From: Knoellia sp. S7-12
GTDB lineage: Bacteria > Actinomycetota > Actinomycetes > Actinomycetales > Dermatophilaceae
DNA length: 64,000 nucleotides
Direction of reading: 5' to 3'
Assembly: GCF_040518285.1 (NCBI RefSeq)
Contig: NZ_CP155449.1
Location: 4,092,001-4,156,000 of the forward strand
Shown here: in pieces, positions 39,601 to 46,553 of the stretch
Layout of the letters: every line of letters begins with the position of its first letter
Position numbering within the stretch: position 1 is the stretch's first letter
The notes under the pieces: generated by a model
Databases searched by the model: none
Told to the model about the DNA's origin: nothing
Seen by the model: only the letters and a program-made list of their open reading frames with translations
Translations under genes and position numbers: made by a program

Positions 39601-40051
39601 GGTCAACGGCCGCGATGGTGCCACCGCGCAGGTCGACAAGAGTGGGGCTGATCCGGCCCGGCTCGCGCGAAGGAACGGCCGGTGCGGTTGCCGTCTCCTC
39701 ACGGAACTGAGCCGTCGCCACATCGATCGGCTGCAACTGGGCCGTGGCCTTGGACCAGGCGATCACGGCCGACCCGTCCTGCAGGACATCGAGACCCGAG
39801 CCGGGCGCGACATCAGCCGCGACACCAGCGTCGAGCTGAGCAGCCACCTTGTTGAGCCGGCCGAACTTCGCCTGCACATCAGACGTGATCCACACACCAC
39901 CGTCACCAACATCGGCCTCGTGGACCGTCGAGCCCTGACTGGTCACCGCGGCATACGTCAGCGTCGAGGCAGCAATGACGACGACGCCGATGGAGGCGAT
40001 CCCTCGGCGTCCCCGCGTCGCCCCGGCGACCCGACGTGCTCTGCGTTTCAT
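33656..40051 (-). CDS. Giant membrane-anchored Ig/cadherin-like and FN3 surface protein, copy 2
   Basis: ATG at 40051 with GAGGGGA four bases upstream, 2131 aa. The anchor is IASIGVVVIAASTLTYAAV after a basic tail. Everything from TSQGSTVHEADVGDGGVW to the FN3 modules aligns without gaps, and almost without change, to copy 3. The segments are a propeller-like head (about 55-400), the linker DEDNKKKDKNLVDD, Ig/cadherin-like repeats (VLDNDTDAAGS, PLGNDIAGADP, PLANDYSPRADV, VLANDTDIDSDPATL), the RPITVNGLEEGKSQEVDIRS segment (about 1460) and FN3 modules from about 1550. The last 110 residues (from PPQPVISNVRP) differ from copy 3 in sequence while keeping the order C-x(n)-CPK, FPPN and Cys-Ile-Phe. 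The start lies 121 bp after the copy 3 stop, behind a hairpin that abuts the ribosome site. Confidence 0.87.
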   Translation of the reverse strand: MKRRARRVAGATRGRRGIASIGVVVIAASTLTYAAVTSQGSTVHEADVGDGGVWITSDVQAKFGRLNKVAAQLDAGVAADVAPGSGLDVLQDGSAVIAWSKATAQLQPIDVATAQFREETATAPAVPSREPGRISPTLVDLRGGTIAAVDPKTGKVWAQRVNARKGIENLSGLGTGAKPLATAGADAVLAVGEDGSVHVASGARGTVTTIRPSGRAFTKPVTEPSGAKGSLLQVTALGSVWAVYDPERDAVHSSGHADGIPAGFAPAEGQKAYAAVQLPGPTADSVALSGGSGLHMVGLGSGVGQGGIEVAEQMNRSGGVPLPARPVVLRGCVHGAWSEAGKVFYGVNCGREQPVPTGTIDNVSETPLRDGVAFRVNRGVIVLNDLDNGSAWDVQRDKQKIDNWDALIPPPQRDEDNKKKDKNLVDDAVAQQPPTAKPDNLTVRPGRTSKLHVLDNDTDAAGSVLAIDPRDVSATSNPDIRPSVSADGQSIDVVVPSGTAAPFQFTYLVGNGKVKAKARATVKVNIAAETTNNAPFLREGQAKLAKTAYPVLAGNRLAVPVIADWRDPESDAVIANVEGESLSIDGQGRLAYLAPPTPGKAQIDYAVDDGRGGRTKGEVPVEVIALTETRARPPVTQPDVIRGVVGKSLQIEPLGNDIAGADPSDPDDEMHLAGEVRATGALTVDTNLDTNVVTVTPSAAGTFELSYAAQVGGGVAPGRIRVDVIDAADPDAPPVAVSDTGTLRDQSPTLVDPLANDYSPRADVLVTQGATPATSDDSWLQASIYQGRWIRIVALEPAGGAADATRRGTIRYTVSDGAKKATGEVTVTQKPSLDLNPVVEDDTAVVREGDTVAVPVLDNDTMADGIPLKIDPTSVKVLGKDVQQSAFASGNVVRFVPWQDKLTAEQPVTVEYAAYPEGMPERAQTGRIAVRVRPLPTTANPNQVPVARSFSSSVTAGDPLTITVPTSGVDPDGDTVGVTGVVGTNGGPVNLTLGRVVSTGPSTIRYESFPTASGTEVINYEVVDRFGGVSRAFVRIGVVAPGDAQPPVAIDDSVTAAPGKTVTVPVTANDLIARGDSVELEHEELNPDSEKSQWKVDADDQTVSTKVPAEGAPVHDFVYGITNGLFDPSRASLLVRGQKDWVNPPTAIDDVAKPKPGVAATTVDVLANDTDIDSDPATLKVAEVLSPNARIVGSKVEVTVLDHPYTAPYVIEDEDGARAMAVIHVPRGTGGTPFVVEGALIEMDKDSTKTVKLGDYVKSPQSRTLGITSASTISAAPAKNITLTADADGTLNLTSSGGYVGPASVMFEVTDQMSDDQKDVHTAYVSVPVQIGPKVPLLRCPTTAVTVLAGGLPRALDIPTLCRTWLPVGMTMDDVTFTSDWEKEAADVELKRSGTRERVVTLSAGSGARSGKGVVRVGVRGSDVTGVVNVTVVGQPAEQVGVTDPLANMPPPRLRPITVNGLEEGKSQEVDIRSYLDSPLQDAKCSVDAASVTSGQGLTVTRDGCSITVSAGPKPSPIGRVAISVSDAPGRTANGAVSVTMLGRPDPPTSVAAQADRDAGGRARVSWSAPAYDGGAPIRTYTAKWTGGSTGSLECSASPCTIDGLTNGKDYFFTITATNVVGEGDPSAQSNAARPDTKPGPVNGVTMASRGDGSLTINWTPPENKGSPVSKYVLRLVPTSGGTPRTVEVAAPATSTTVTGLNNMSQYAVAAQAYNEAGPGPFGTATTMQSAGTPPPPAGFKATPDGPGANKSLAAITLSWNTTSPNGPPLKNYTVKRRVNGGAWADLKTVGPTTTRSTDQVQYDGRKYDYVVTATNGADLTSPNSAVQSFTSIGQPSNPSVSAATPTNDEQVQLTVSLGQPRAGRFTSVRWSSSAGGSGTYSCGSCPAGGQVTIATGQLRTVDQTFTVTTSNGTRSSNPARSNSVQPYGKTPTPVASSSSASGKTVTFTWDLPTNGRPITAVKISGDKTYDGQPITSTSVTAANYSQNVTIQIVAVSAGGDSSALTMTRRTDDPPQPVISNVRPTPDLGYDTTGQGTGPCADPTKGCPKVDFDVTNFPPNSSWNYTCDGITASGQRLSTANKSFIVDGSGNDGRPSLWCIFSKDIVRVEVSMWGGPGPQPATASGAWRAPY
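35111..39935. repeat. Long direct repeat, left unit (copy 2)
   Basis: Pairs with 41589-46413 at a constant 6,478-bp offset. I checked the register at 35111, 36366, 39721 and 39901 and it held at each point. Long stretches are base-identical, interrupted by patches with mainly synonymous differences. At about 34,021 the offset is 6,481, so at least one codon-sized indel lies towards the 3' end of the gene. Confidence 0.85.
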
Positions 40052-40061
40052 GACGTCCCCT

Positions 40062-40082
40062 CACTCGCCCCATGGGCGAGTG
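40062..40082 (-). repeat. Hairpin abutting the ribosome site of copy 2
   Basis: CACTCGCCC and GGGCGAGTG form a perfect 9-bp stem around a 3-base loop. On the minus strand the hairpin ends immediately before GAGGGG, the ribosome site of the gene starting at 40051. It could affect initiation of copy 2 or mark an RNA-processing point between copies 3 and 2. No T-run, so not an ordinary terminator. The rest of the 121-bp gap holds nothing recognisable. Confidence 0.55.
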
Positions 40083-40172
40083 TCCCCTTCCGATCCGATG
40101 AAGCATCCCACGACCAGCCGTGGAGGGGGATGGGGAGAACTGCCCGGCAGCTTCTCTGCACAGCGCTGCTCA

Positions 40173-43100
40173 TCAGAACGGCGACCATGGCGAGTACACA
40201 TGCTGATCGCCAATCCAGAGGTGCATCCTGACCTGACCGACACCACCGCGAGCGAAGAGGCAATAACGCCGCATCGTCACTCCACTGCCGGAGGCGTCGA
40301 TCACGGCGGGACGGGACGTGGAATTGCCCGCCCGCTCGGACTCACACACCGCGTTCCACGTGGTGTTGGGCGGGAAGTTGCGAACGCTGTAGTTCACCTT
40401 CGGGCACGTCGAGGTTCGACAGGTTCCGACCCCAACGGGGTCGTTGTACTCCTCCGGGCTCGGCCCGACGTTGTAGATCTCCGGCGCCGGCGGATCAGCG
40501 GTGCGACGGGTCATGGTGAGGACCGGTGACGCACCACCAGCGGAATAGGCCGTGATGGAGATCGTGAGGTCCTGGGCGAAGTTGCCGCTGGCCGAGATCG
40601 ATGTGATCGGACCGCCGTCGTGGTTCGCCGCGCCGGTGACCGTCACGCGCTCGATCGGGCGACCGTTCGTTGGCAGGCTCCACTGGTAGGTCACGGTCTG
40701 GCCGGACGTCGTGCCGCCGTTGTCCACCGGCTGAGGCGTCGCGCCATATGGCTGGACCGAGTTGCTCCGCGCGGGGTTCGACGAGCGGGTGCCGTTGGTC
40801 GTCGTCACCGTGAAGGTCTGGTCGACCGTGCGCAGTTGACCGGTCAGGATCGTCACCTGGCCCCCTGCGGGACAGGACCCACATGAGTGCGTGCCGGACG
40901 CGCCGGTCGACGACTCCCACCGGACCGACGCGAAGCCGCCCGCGCGGGGCTGCCCGAGGCTGACGGTGAGCCGCACCTTCTCATCGTTGTTGGGGGTGGC
41001 GGCCGTCACCGAAGGATTGGAGGGCTGGCCGATCGAGGTGAAGGACTGGGCGGCGCTGTTGGGTGAGGTGAGGTCTGCACCGTTGGTCGCGGTGACGACG
41101 TAGTCGTACTTGCGCCCGTCGTACTGCACCTGGTCGGTAGCCCGAGTCGTCGAGGCCGGGACGGTCTTGAGGTCAGCCCAGGCGCCGCCGGTGACCCGAC
41201 GTTTGACGGTGTAGTTCTTCAGCGGCGGGCCGTTGGGGCTGGTCGTGTTCCAGGACAGGGTGATCGCGGCGAGGCTCTTGTTGGCTCCGGGACCATCAGG
41301 GGTCGCTTTGAATCCGCCTGGAGGTGGCGGGTTTCCGGCGGACTGCATCGTTGTCGCCGTGCCGAACGGACCTGGTCCGGCCTCGTTGTAGGCCTGGGCC
41401 GCGACGGCATACTCACTCATGTTGTTGAGCCCGGTCACGGTCGTCGACGTGGCTGGCGCGGCAACCTCGACGGTGCGGGGCGTGCCACCGCCCGTGGGAA
41501 CGAGACGCAGGACGTACTTCGACACGGGCGAGCCCTTGTTCTCTGGGGGACTCCACCGGATCGTCAGCGAACCGTCGCCGCGGCTGGCCATCGTCACGCC
41601 GTTCACCGGGCCGGGCTTGGTGTCGGGCCGGGCAGCGTTGCTCTGCGCACTGGGATCACCTTCGCCGACAACGTTGGTCGCGGTGATCGTGAAGAAGTAG
41701 TCCTTGCCGTTCGTGAGCCCGTCGATGGTGCACGGTGAGGCCGAGCACTCAAGGCTGCCGGTCGACCCGCCCCTCCATTTGGCGGTGTAGGTGCGGATCG
41801 GGGCGCCGCCGTCATAGGCCGGTGCCGACCAGCTGACCCGGGCTCGACCGCCAGCGTCCCGATCGGCCTGTGCCGCAACGCTGGTCGGCGGGTCAGGTCG
41901 GCCAAGCATCGTCACACTGACGGCACCGTTGGCCGTGCGACCCGGGGCGTCCGACACGCTGATCGCGACCCGACCGATGGGGCTCGGCTTCGCTCCAGCG
42001 TAGACCGTGATGGAACAACCATCACGCGTGACCGTCAGGCCCTGACCGCTCGTGACCGACGCTGCGTCGACGGAGCACTTTGCATCCTGGAGCGGGGAGT
42101 CGAGATAGGAACGGATGTCGACCTGCTGGCTGTCGCCCTCCTGGAGTCCGTTGACGGTGATGGGTCGCAGCCGCGGCGGGGGCATGTTGGCGAGCGGATC
42201 CTCCACGCTGGCCTGCTCAGTGGGCTGGCCGAGGACCGTGACGTTCACCGATGCGGTGATGTCGGACTCGCGAACCCCGACGCGCACCACGCCCTTGCCC
42301 GATCGAGCACCCGACCCTGCACTCAACGTCACGATGCGCTCCCCGGAACCACTCCGCTTGAGCTCGACGTCAGAGGCCTCGCGTTCCCACCCGGACGTGA
42401 AGACGATGTCGTCCATAGTGAGACCGACGGGAAGCCAGACTCGGCAGAGCGTGGGGATGTCGAGGGCACGCGGGAGCCCGCCCGCGAGAACCGTGATGGC
42501 CGTGCTCGGGCAGCGCAGGAGCGGAACCTTGGGTCCGATCTGCACCGGAACCGAGACGTATGCCGTGTGGACGTCCTTCTGGTCATCACTCATCTGGTCG
42601 GTGACCTCGAACATCACCGACGCCGGCCCGACATAACCACCGGACGACGTGAGGTTCAACGTGCCGTCGGCGTCGGCGGTCAGGGTGAGGTTCTTGGCCG
42701 GGGCCGCAGAGATGGTGCTGGCCGAGGTGATGCCCAGGGTCCGGCTCTGCGGCGACTTCACGTAGTCGCCGAGCTTGACCGTCTTGGTGGAGTCCTTGTC
42801 CATCTCGATGAGGGCGCCCTCGACGACGAACGGTGTTCCGCCCGTTCCACGTGGAACGTGGATGACGGCCATCCCTCTGGCGCCGTCCTCGTCCTCGATG
42901 ACGTAGGGCGCGGTGTAGGGGTGGGCGAGGACGGTGACCTCGACCTTCGACCCGACGATCTTGGCATTGGGTGACAACACCTCGACGACTTTGAGGGTCG
43001 CGGGGTCGGAGTCGATGTCGGTGTCGTTGGCCAACACGTCCACCGCGGTCGAGGCCTCGCCACCCTTGGGCTTGGCGACGTCGTCGGTGGCGGTCGGCGG

Positions 43101-46100
43101 GTTCAGGTAGTCCTTCTGACCACGCACGAGCAGGCTCGCCCGGGACGGGTCAAAGAGACCGTTGGTGATGCCATAGACGAAGTCGTGAACCGCGGCCCCT
43201 TCCTCCGGGACCTTGGTCGACACGGTCTGGTCGTCGGCGTCGACCTTCCACTGCGACTTCTCGGAGTCGGGGTTGAGCTTTTCGTGTTCGAGCTCGACCG
43301 AGTCCCCGCGCGCGATGAGGTCGTTGGCGGTGATCGGGACCGTGACGGTCTTGCCGGGGGCCGCGGTCACGGAGTCGTCGATCGCCACGGGTGGCTGGGC
43401 ATCTCCCGGTGCCACGACTCCGATGCGAACGAACGCCCGGCTCACGCCACCGAAGCGGTCGACCACCTCATAGTTGATGACCTCAGTGCCCGAGGCGGTG
43501 GGAAAGGATTCGTATCTGATCGTCGACGGTCCGGTCGCGACCACTCGGCCGAGCGCAAGGTTGACCGGGCCGCCATTGGTCCCGACGACACCGGTCACCC
43601 CGACCGTGTCGCCATCCGGGTCCACACCGGACGTCGGGACCGTGATCGTGAGTGGGTCACCGGCCGTGACCGAGGACGAGAAGCTGCGCGCGACCGGCAC
43701 CTGGTTGGGGTTGGTCGTGGTCGGCAGGGGACGGACGCGCACGGCGATGCGGCCGGTCTGGGCGCGCTCCGGCATACCTTCGGGGTAGGCGGCGTACTCG
43801 ACGGTGACCGGTTGCTCGGTCGTGAGCTTGTCCTGCCAGGGCACGAACCGCACGACGTTGCCGGACGCGAAGGCCGACTGCTGGACGTCCTTGCCGAGGA
43901 CCTTGACGCTGGTGGGGTCGATCTTCAGCGGGATGCCGTCGGCCATCGTGTCGTTGTCGAGCACTGACACCGCGACCGTGTCGCCCTGGCGCACGACAGC
44001 AGAGTCGTCCTCGACGACAGGGTTGAGGTCCAGTGGCGGCCGCTGCGTCACGGTCACCTCGCCGGTCGCCTTCTTGGCCCCGTCGCTCACGGTGTAGCGG
44101 ATGGTGCCTCTGCGGGTGGAGTCAGTGGCGCCGCCCGCGGGTTCAAGGGCCACGATCCGGATCCAGCGTCCCTGATAGATCGACGCCTGCAGCCACGAGT
44201 CATCGCTCGTGGAACCGGTTGCCCCCTGGGTGACGAGGACGTCGGCCCGAGGGCTGTAGTCATTGGCCAGCGGGTCCACCAAGGTCGGCGACTGGTCACG
44301 CAGCGTCGCCGTGTCCCCGACTGCCACCGGTGGTGCGTCCGGGTCGGCAGCGTCGATGACGTCCACCCTGATCCGACCCGGTGCGACGCCACCCCCGACC
44401 TGCGCCGCGTAGGACAGCTCAAAGGTTCCGGCGCCCGAGGGCGTGACCGTCACGACGTTGGTGTCGAGGTTGGTGTCAACGGTCAGGGCACCGGTCGCCC
44501 GGACCTCACCGGCGAGGTGCATCTTGTCGTCCGGGTCACTCGGGTCCGCGCCGGCGATGTCGTTGCCCAGCGGCTCGATCTGCAAGGACTTCCCGACAAC
44601 GCCACGGATGACATCAGGCTGCGTGACCGGCGGTCGGGCACGCGTCTCGGTGAGAGCGATGACCTCCACAGGCACGACGCCCTTGGTGCGCCCGCCCCGC
44701 CCGTCATCGACGACATAGTCGATCTGGGCCTTCCCAGGAGTCGGCGGCGCGAGGTAGGCCAGCCGCCCCTGACCGTCGATGCTCAGCGAGTCGCCGTCGA
44801 CCGTCGTGAGGACCGGGTCGGCCTCGGGGTCACGCCAGTCGGAGATGACCGGAACCGCGAGTCGCTTGCCGGCAAGAACGGGGTATGCCGTCTTGGCCAG
44901 CTTCGCCTGCCCCTCCCGCAAGAAGGGTGCGTTGTTGGTGTCCTCTGCCGCGATGTTGACCTTGACCGCAGCGCGCGCCTTGGCCTTCACCTTGCCGTTG
45001 CCCACGAGATAGGTGAACTGGAACGGCGCCGTCGCACCGGCGGGCACGGTGACGTCGATGCTCTGACCGTCGGCGGAGACGGAGGGGCGGATGTCGGGAT
45101 TCGAGGTGGCGCTCACGTCGCGCGGGTCGATCGCCAGGACCGAACCCGCAGCGTCGGTGTCGTTGTCGAGGACGTGCAGCTTGCTCGTGCGTCCTGGCCG
45201 GACGGTGAGGTTGTCGGGCTTGGCCGTCGGTGGCTGCTGGGCCACGGCATCGTCGACGAGGTTCTTGTCCTTCTTCTTGTTGTCCTCGTCGCGCTGGGGT
45301 GGCGGGATGAGCGCGTCCCAGTTGTCGATCTTCTGCTTGTCGCGTTGGACGTCCCAGGCGGAGCCGTTGTCGAGGTCGTTGAGGACGATCACGCCGCGGT
45401 TGACCCGGAAAGCGACACCATCTCGCAGGGGGGTCTCGCTGACGTTGTCGATGGTGCCCGTCGGGACCGGTTGCTCGCGACCACAGTTGACGCCATAGAA
45501 GACCTTGCCGGCCTCGGACCACGCACCGTGAACACAACCAGCAAGCACCACCGGGTGGGCCGGAAGGGGGACCGCTCCGCTGCGGTTCATCTGCTCTGCG
45601 ACCTCTATGCCGCCGCGCGCAGCACCGCCACCGAGTTGGACCATGTTCAGTCCACTCCCACCGGACAGCGCCACGGAGTCGGCCTTGGGCCCAGGGAGCT
45701 GCACCGCGGCATACGCGCGTTGGCCCTGCGTCGACGCAAATCCCGCAGGGACGCCATCGGTGCGACCGCTGCTGTGGACGGCATCCCGCGCAGGGTCATA
45801 GACCGCCCAGGCCGACCCCAGTGCCGTGACCTGGAGCAGGCTGCCCTTGGCTGCACTCGGCTCAGTGACCGGCTTGGCGAAGAGGCGACCACTCGGGCGG
45901 ATCGTCGTGACCGTGCCCTTGGCGCCCGACGCAACATGCACCGCACCGTCCTCACCCACAGCCAGGACGGCATCGGCCCCGACGGTGGCCAACGGCTTCG
46001 CGCCGGTGCCCAGACCCGAGAGGTTCTCGATGCCCTTGCGGGCGTCGACGCGCTGAGCCCAGACCTTGCCGGTCTTGGGGTCGACAGCTGCGATCGTTCC

Positions 46101-46553
46101 GCCCCGCAGATCCACGAGGGTGGGCAGGATGCGACCGGGTTCGCGGGACGGGACAGCAGGTGCGGTCGCGGTCTCCTCACGGAACTGAGCCGTGGCCACA
46201 TCGATCGGCTGCAACTGGGCGGTGGCCTTGGACCAGGCGATCACGGCCGATCCGTCCTGCAGGACGTCGAGGCCAGAGCCGGGCGCAACATCAGCAGCGA
46301 CACCGGCGTCGAGCTGAGCAGCCGCCTTGTTGAGCCGGCCGAACTTCGCCTGCACGTCAGACGTGATCCACACTCCACCGTCACCGACGTCAGCCTCGTG
46401 GACCGTCGACCCCTGGGAGGTCACCGCCGCGTATCCCATGGTCGAGGCCGCCAGGACGACCACTGCAGTCGAGGCGATGCGCCCACGGCTCCGCCCCCGA
46501 CGCGAAGCCCGCGTCACAGGGGTGGAGCGGGTGGAGCGACGGAACGGCCTCAC
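40173..46553 (-). CDS. Giant membrane-anchored Ig/cadherin-like and FN3 surface protein, copy 3
   Basis: GTG start at 46553 overlaps the transglutaminase-like gene stop by 4 nt, with GAAGGAT just upstream; 2126 aa. This is the first of the three tandem copies and the one directly coupled to the assembly genes. A longer basic tail (MRPFRRSTRSTPVTRASRRG) precedes the anchor helix STAVVVLAASTMGYAAV. The propeller-like head (about 60-400), charged linker (about 421), Ig/cadherin-like repeats (to about 1460) and FN3 modules (about 1550-2020) match copy 2 almost residue for residue. The final domain (from PPAPEIYNVGP, about 2021) is different, with its own Cys pattern (GTCRTSTCPKV, AVCES, RRYCLF). 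Export by Sec through the anchor is likely; no sortase motif. Function inferred: surface fibre or adhesin shaft with a variable tip. Confidence 0.87.
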   Translation of the reverse strand: MRPFRRSTRSTPVTRASRRGRSRGRIASTAVVVLAASTMGYAAVTSQGSTVHEADVGDGGVWITSDVQAKFGRLNKAAAQLDAGVAADVAPGSGLDVLQDGSAVIAWSKATAQLQPIDVATAQFREETATAPAVPSREPGRILPTLVDLRGGTIAAVDPKTGKVWAQRVDARKGIENLSGLGTGAKPLATVGADAVLAVGEDGAVHVASGAKGTVTTIRPSGRLFAKPVTEPSAAKGSLLQVTALGSAWAVYDPARDAVHSSGRTDGVPAGFASTQGQRAYAAVQLPGPKADSVALSGGSGLNMVQLGGGAARGGIEVAEQMNRSGAVPLPAHPVVLAGCVHGAWSEAGKVFYGVNCGREQPVPTGTIDNVSETPLRDGVAFRVNRGVIVLNDLDNGSAWDVQRDKQKIDNWDALIPPPQRDEDNKKKDKNLVDDAVAQQPPTAKPDNLTVRPGRTSKLHVLDNDTDAAGSVLAIDPRDVSATSNPDIRPSVSADGQSIDVTVPAGATAPFQFTYLVGNGKVKAKARAAVKVNIAAEDTNNAPFLREGQAKLAKTAYPVLAGKRLAVPVISDWRDPEADPVLTTVDGDSLSIDGQGRLAYLAPPTPGKAQIDYVVDDGRGGRTKGVVPVEVIALTETRARPPVTQPDVIRGVVGKSLQIEPLGNDIAGADPSDPDDKMHLAGEVRATGALTVDTNLDTNVVTVTPSGAGTFELSYAAQVGGGVAPGRIRVDVIDAADPDAPPVAVGDTATLRDQSPTLVDPLANDYSPRADVLVTQGATGSTSDDSWLQASIYQGRWIRIVALEPAGGATDSTRRGTIRYTVSDGAKKATGEVTVTQRPPLDLNPVVEDDSAVVRQGDTVAVSVLDNDTMADGIPLKIDPTSVKVLGKDVQQSAFASGNVVRFVPWQDKLTTEQPVTVEYAAYPEGMPERAQTGRIAVRVRPLPTTTNPNQVPVARSFSSSVTAGDPLTITVPTSGVDPDGDTVGVTGVVGTNGGPVNLALGRVVATGPSTIRYESFPTASGTEVINYEVVDRFGGVSRAFVRIGVVAPGDAQPPVAIDDSVTAAPGKTVTVPITANDLIARGDSVELEHEKLNPDSEKSQWKVDADDQTVSTKVPEEGAAVHDFVYGITNGLFDPSRASLLVRGQKDYLNPPTATDDVAKPKGGEASTAVDVLANDTDIDSDPATLKVVEVLSPNAKIVGSKVEVTVLAHPYTAPYVIEDEDGARGMAVIHVPRGTGGTPFVVEGALIEMDKDSTKTVKLGDYVKSPQSRTLGITSASTISAAPAKNLTLTADADGTLNLTSSGGYVGPASVMFEVTDQMSDDQKDVHTAYVSVPVQIGPKVPLLRCPSTAITVLAGGLPRALDIPTLCRVWLPVGLTMDDIVFTSGWEREASDVELKRSGSGERIVTLSAGSGARSGKGVVRVGVRESDITASVNVTVLGQPTEQASVEDPLANMPPPRLRPITVNGLQEGDSQQVDIRSYLDSPLQDAKCSVDAASVTSGQGLTVTRDGCSITVYAGAKPSPIGRVAISVSDAPGRTANGAVSVTMLGRPDPPTSVAAQADRDAGGRARVSWSAPAYDGGAPIRTYTAKWRGGSTGSLECSASPCTIDGLTNGKDYFFTITATNVVGEGDPSAQSNAARPDTKPGPVNGVTMASRGDGSLTIRWSPPENKGSPVSKYVLRLVPTGGGTPRTVEVAAPATSTTVTGLNNMSEYAVAAQAYNEAGPGPFGTATTMQSAGNPPPPGGFKATPDGPGANKSLAAITLSWNTTSPNGPPLKNYTVKRRVTGGAWADLKTVPASTTRATDQVQYDGRKYDYVVTATNGADLTSPNSAAQSFTSIGQPSNPSVTAATPNNDEKVRLTVSLGQPRAGGFASVRWESSTGASGTHSCGSCPAGGQVTILTGQLRTVDQTFTVTTTNGTRSSNPARSNSVQPYGATPQPVDNGGTTSGQTVTYQWSLPTNGRPIERVTVTGAANHDGGPITSISASGNFAQDLTISITAYSAGGASPVLTMTRRTADPPAPEIYNVGPSPEEYNDPVGVGTCRTSTCPKVNYSVRNFPPNTTWNAVCESERAGNSTSRPAVIDASGSGVTMRRYCLFARGGVGQVRMHLWIGDQHVYSPWSPF
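41589..46413. repeat. Long direct repeat, right unit (copy 3)
   Basis: Partner of 35111-39935 at a fixed 6,478-bp offset. It ends near the membrane-anchor codons, where the two genes diverge (a CACCGCGGCATACG context in copy 2 against CACCGCCGCGTATC here). Confidence 0.85.

Noticed and set aside
27236..46553. The giant proteins as sortase-anchored adhesins
   Set aside because: No C-terminal LPXTG, hydrophobic tail or basic end is present; the only hydrophobic helix is N-terminal.
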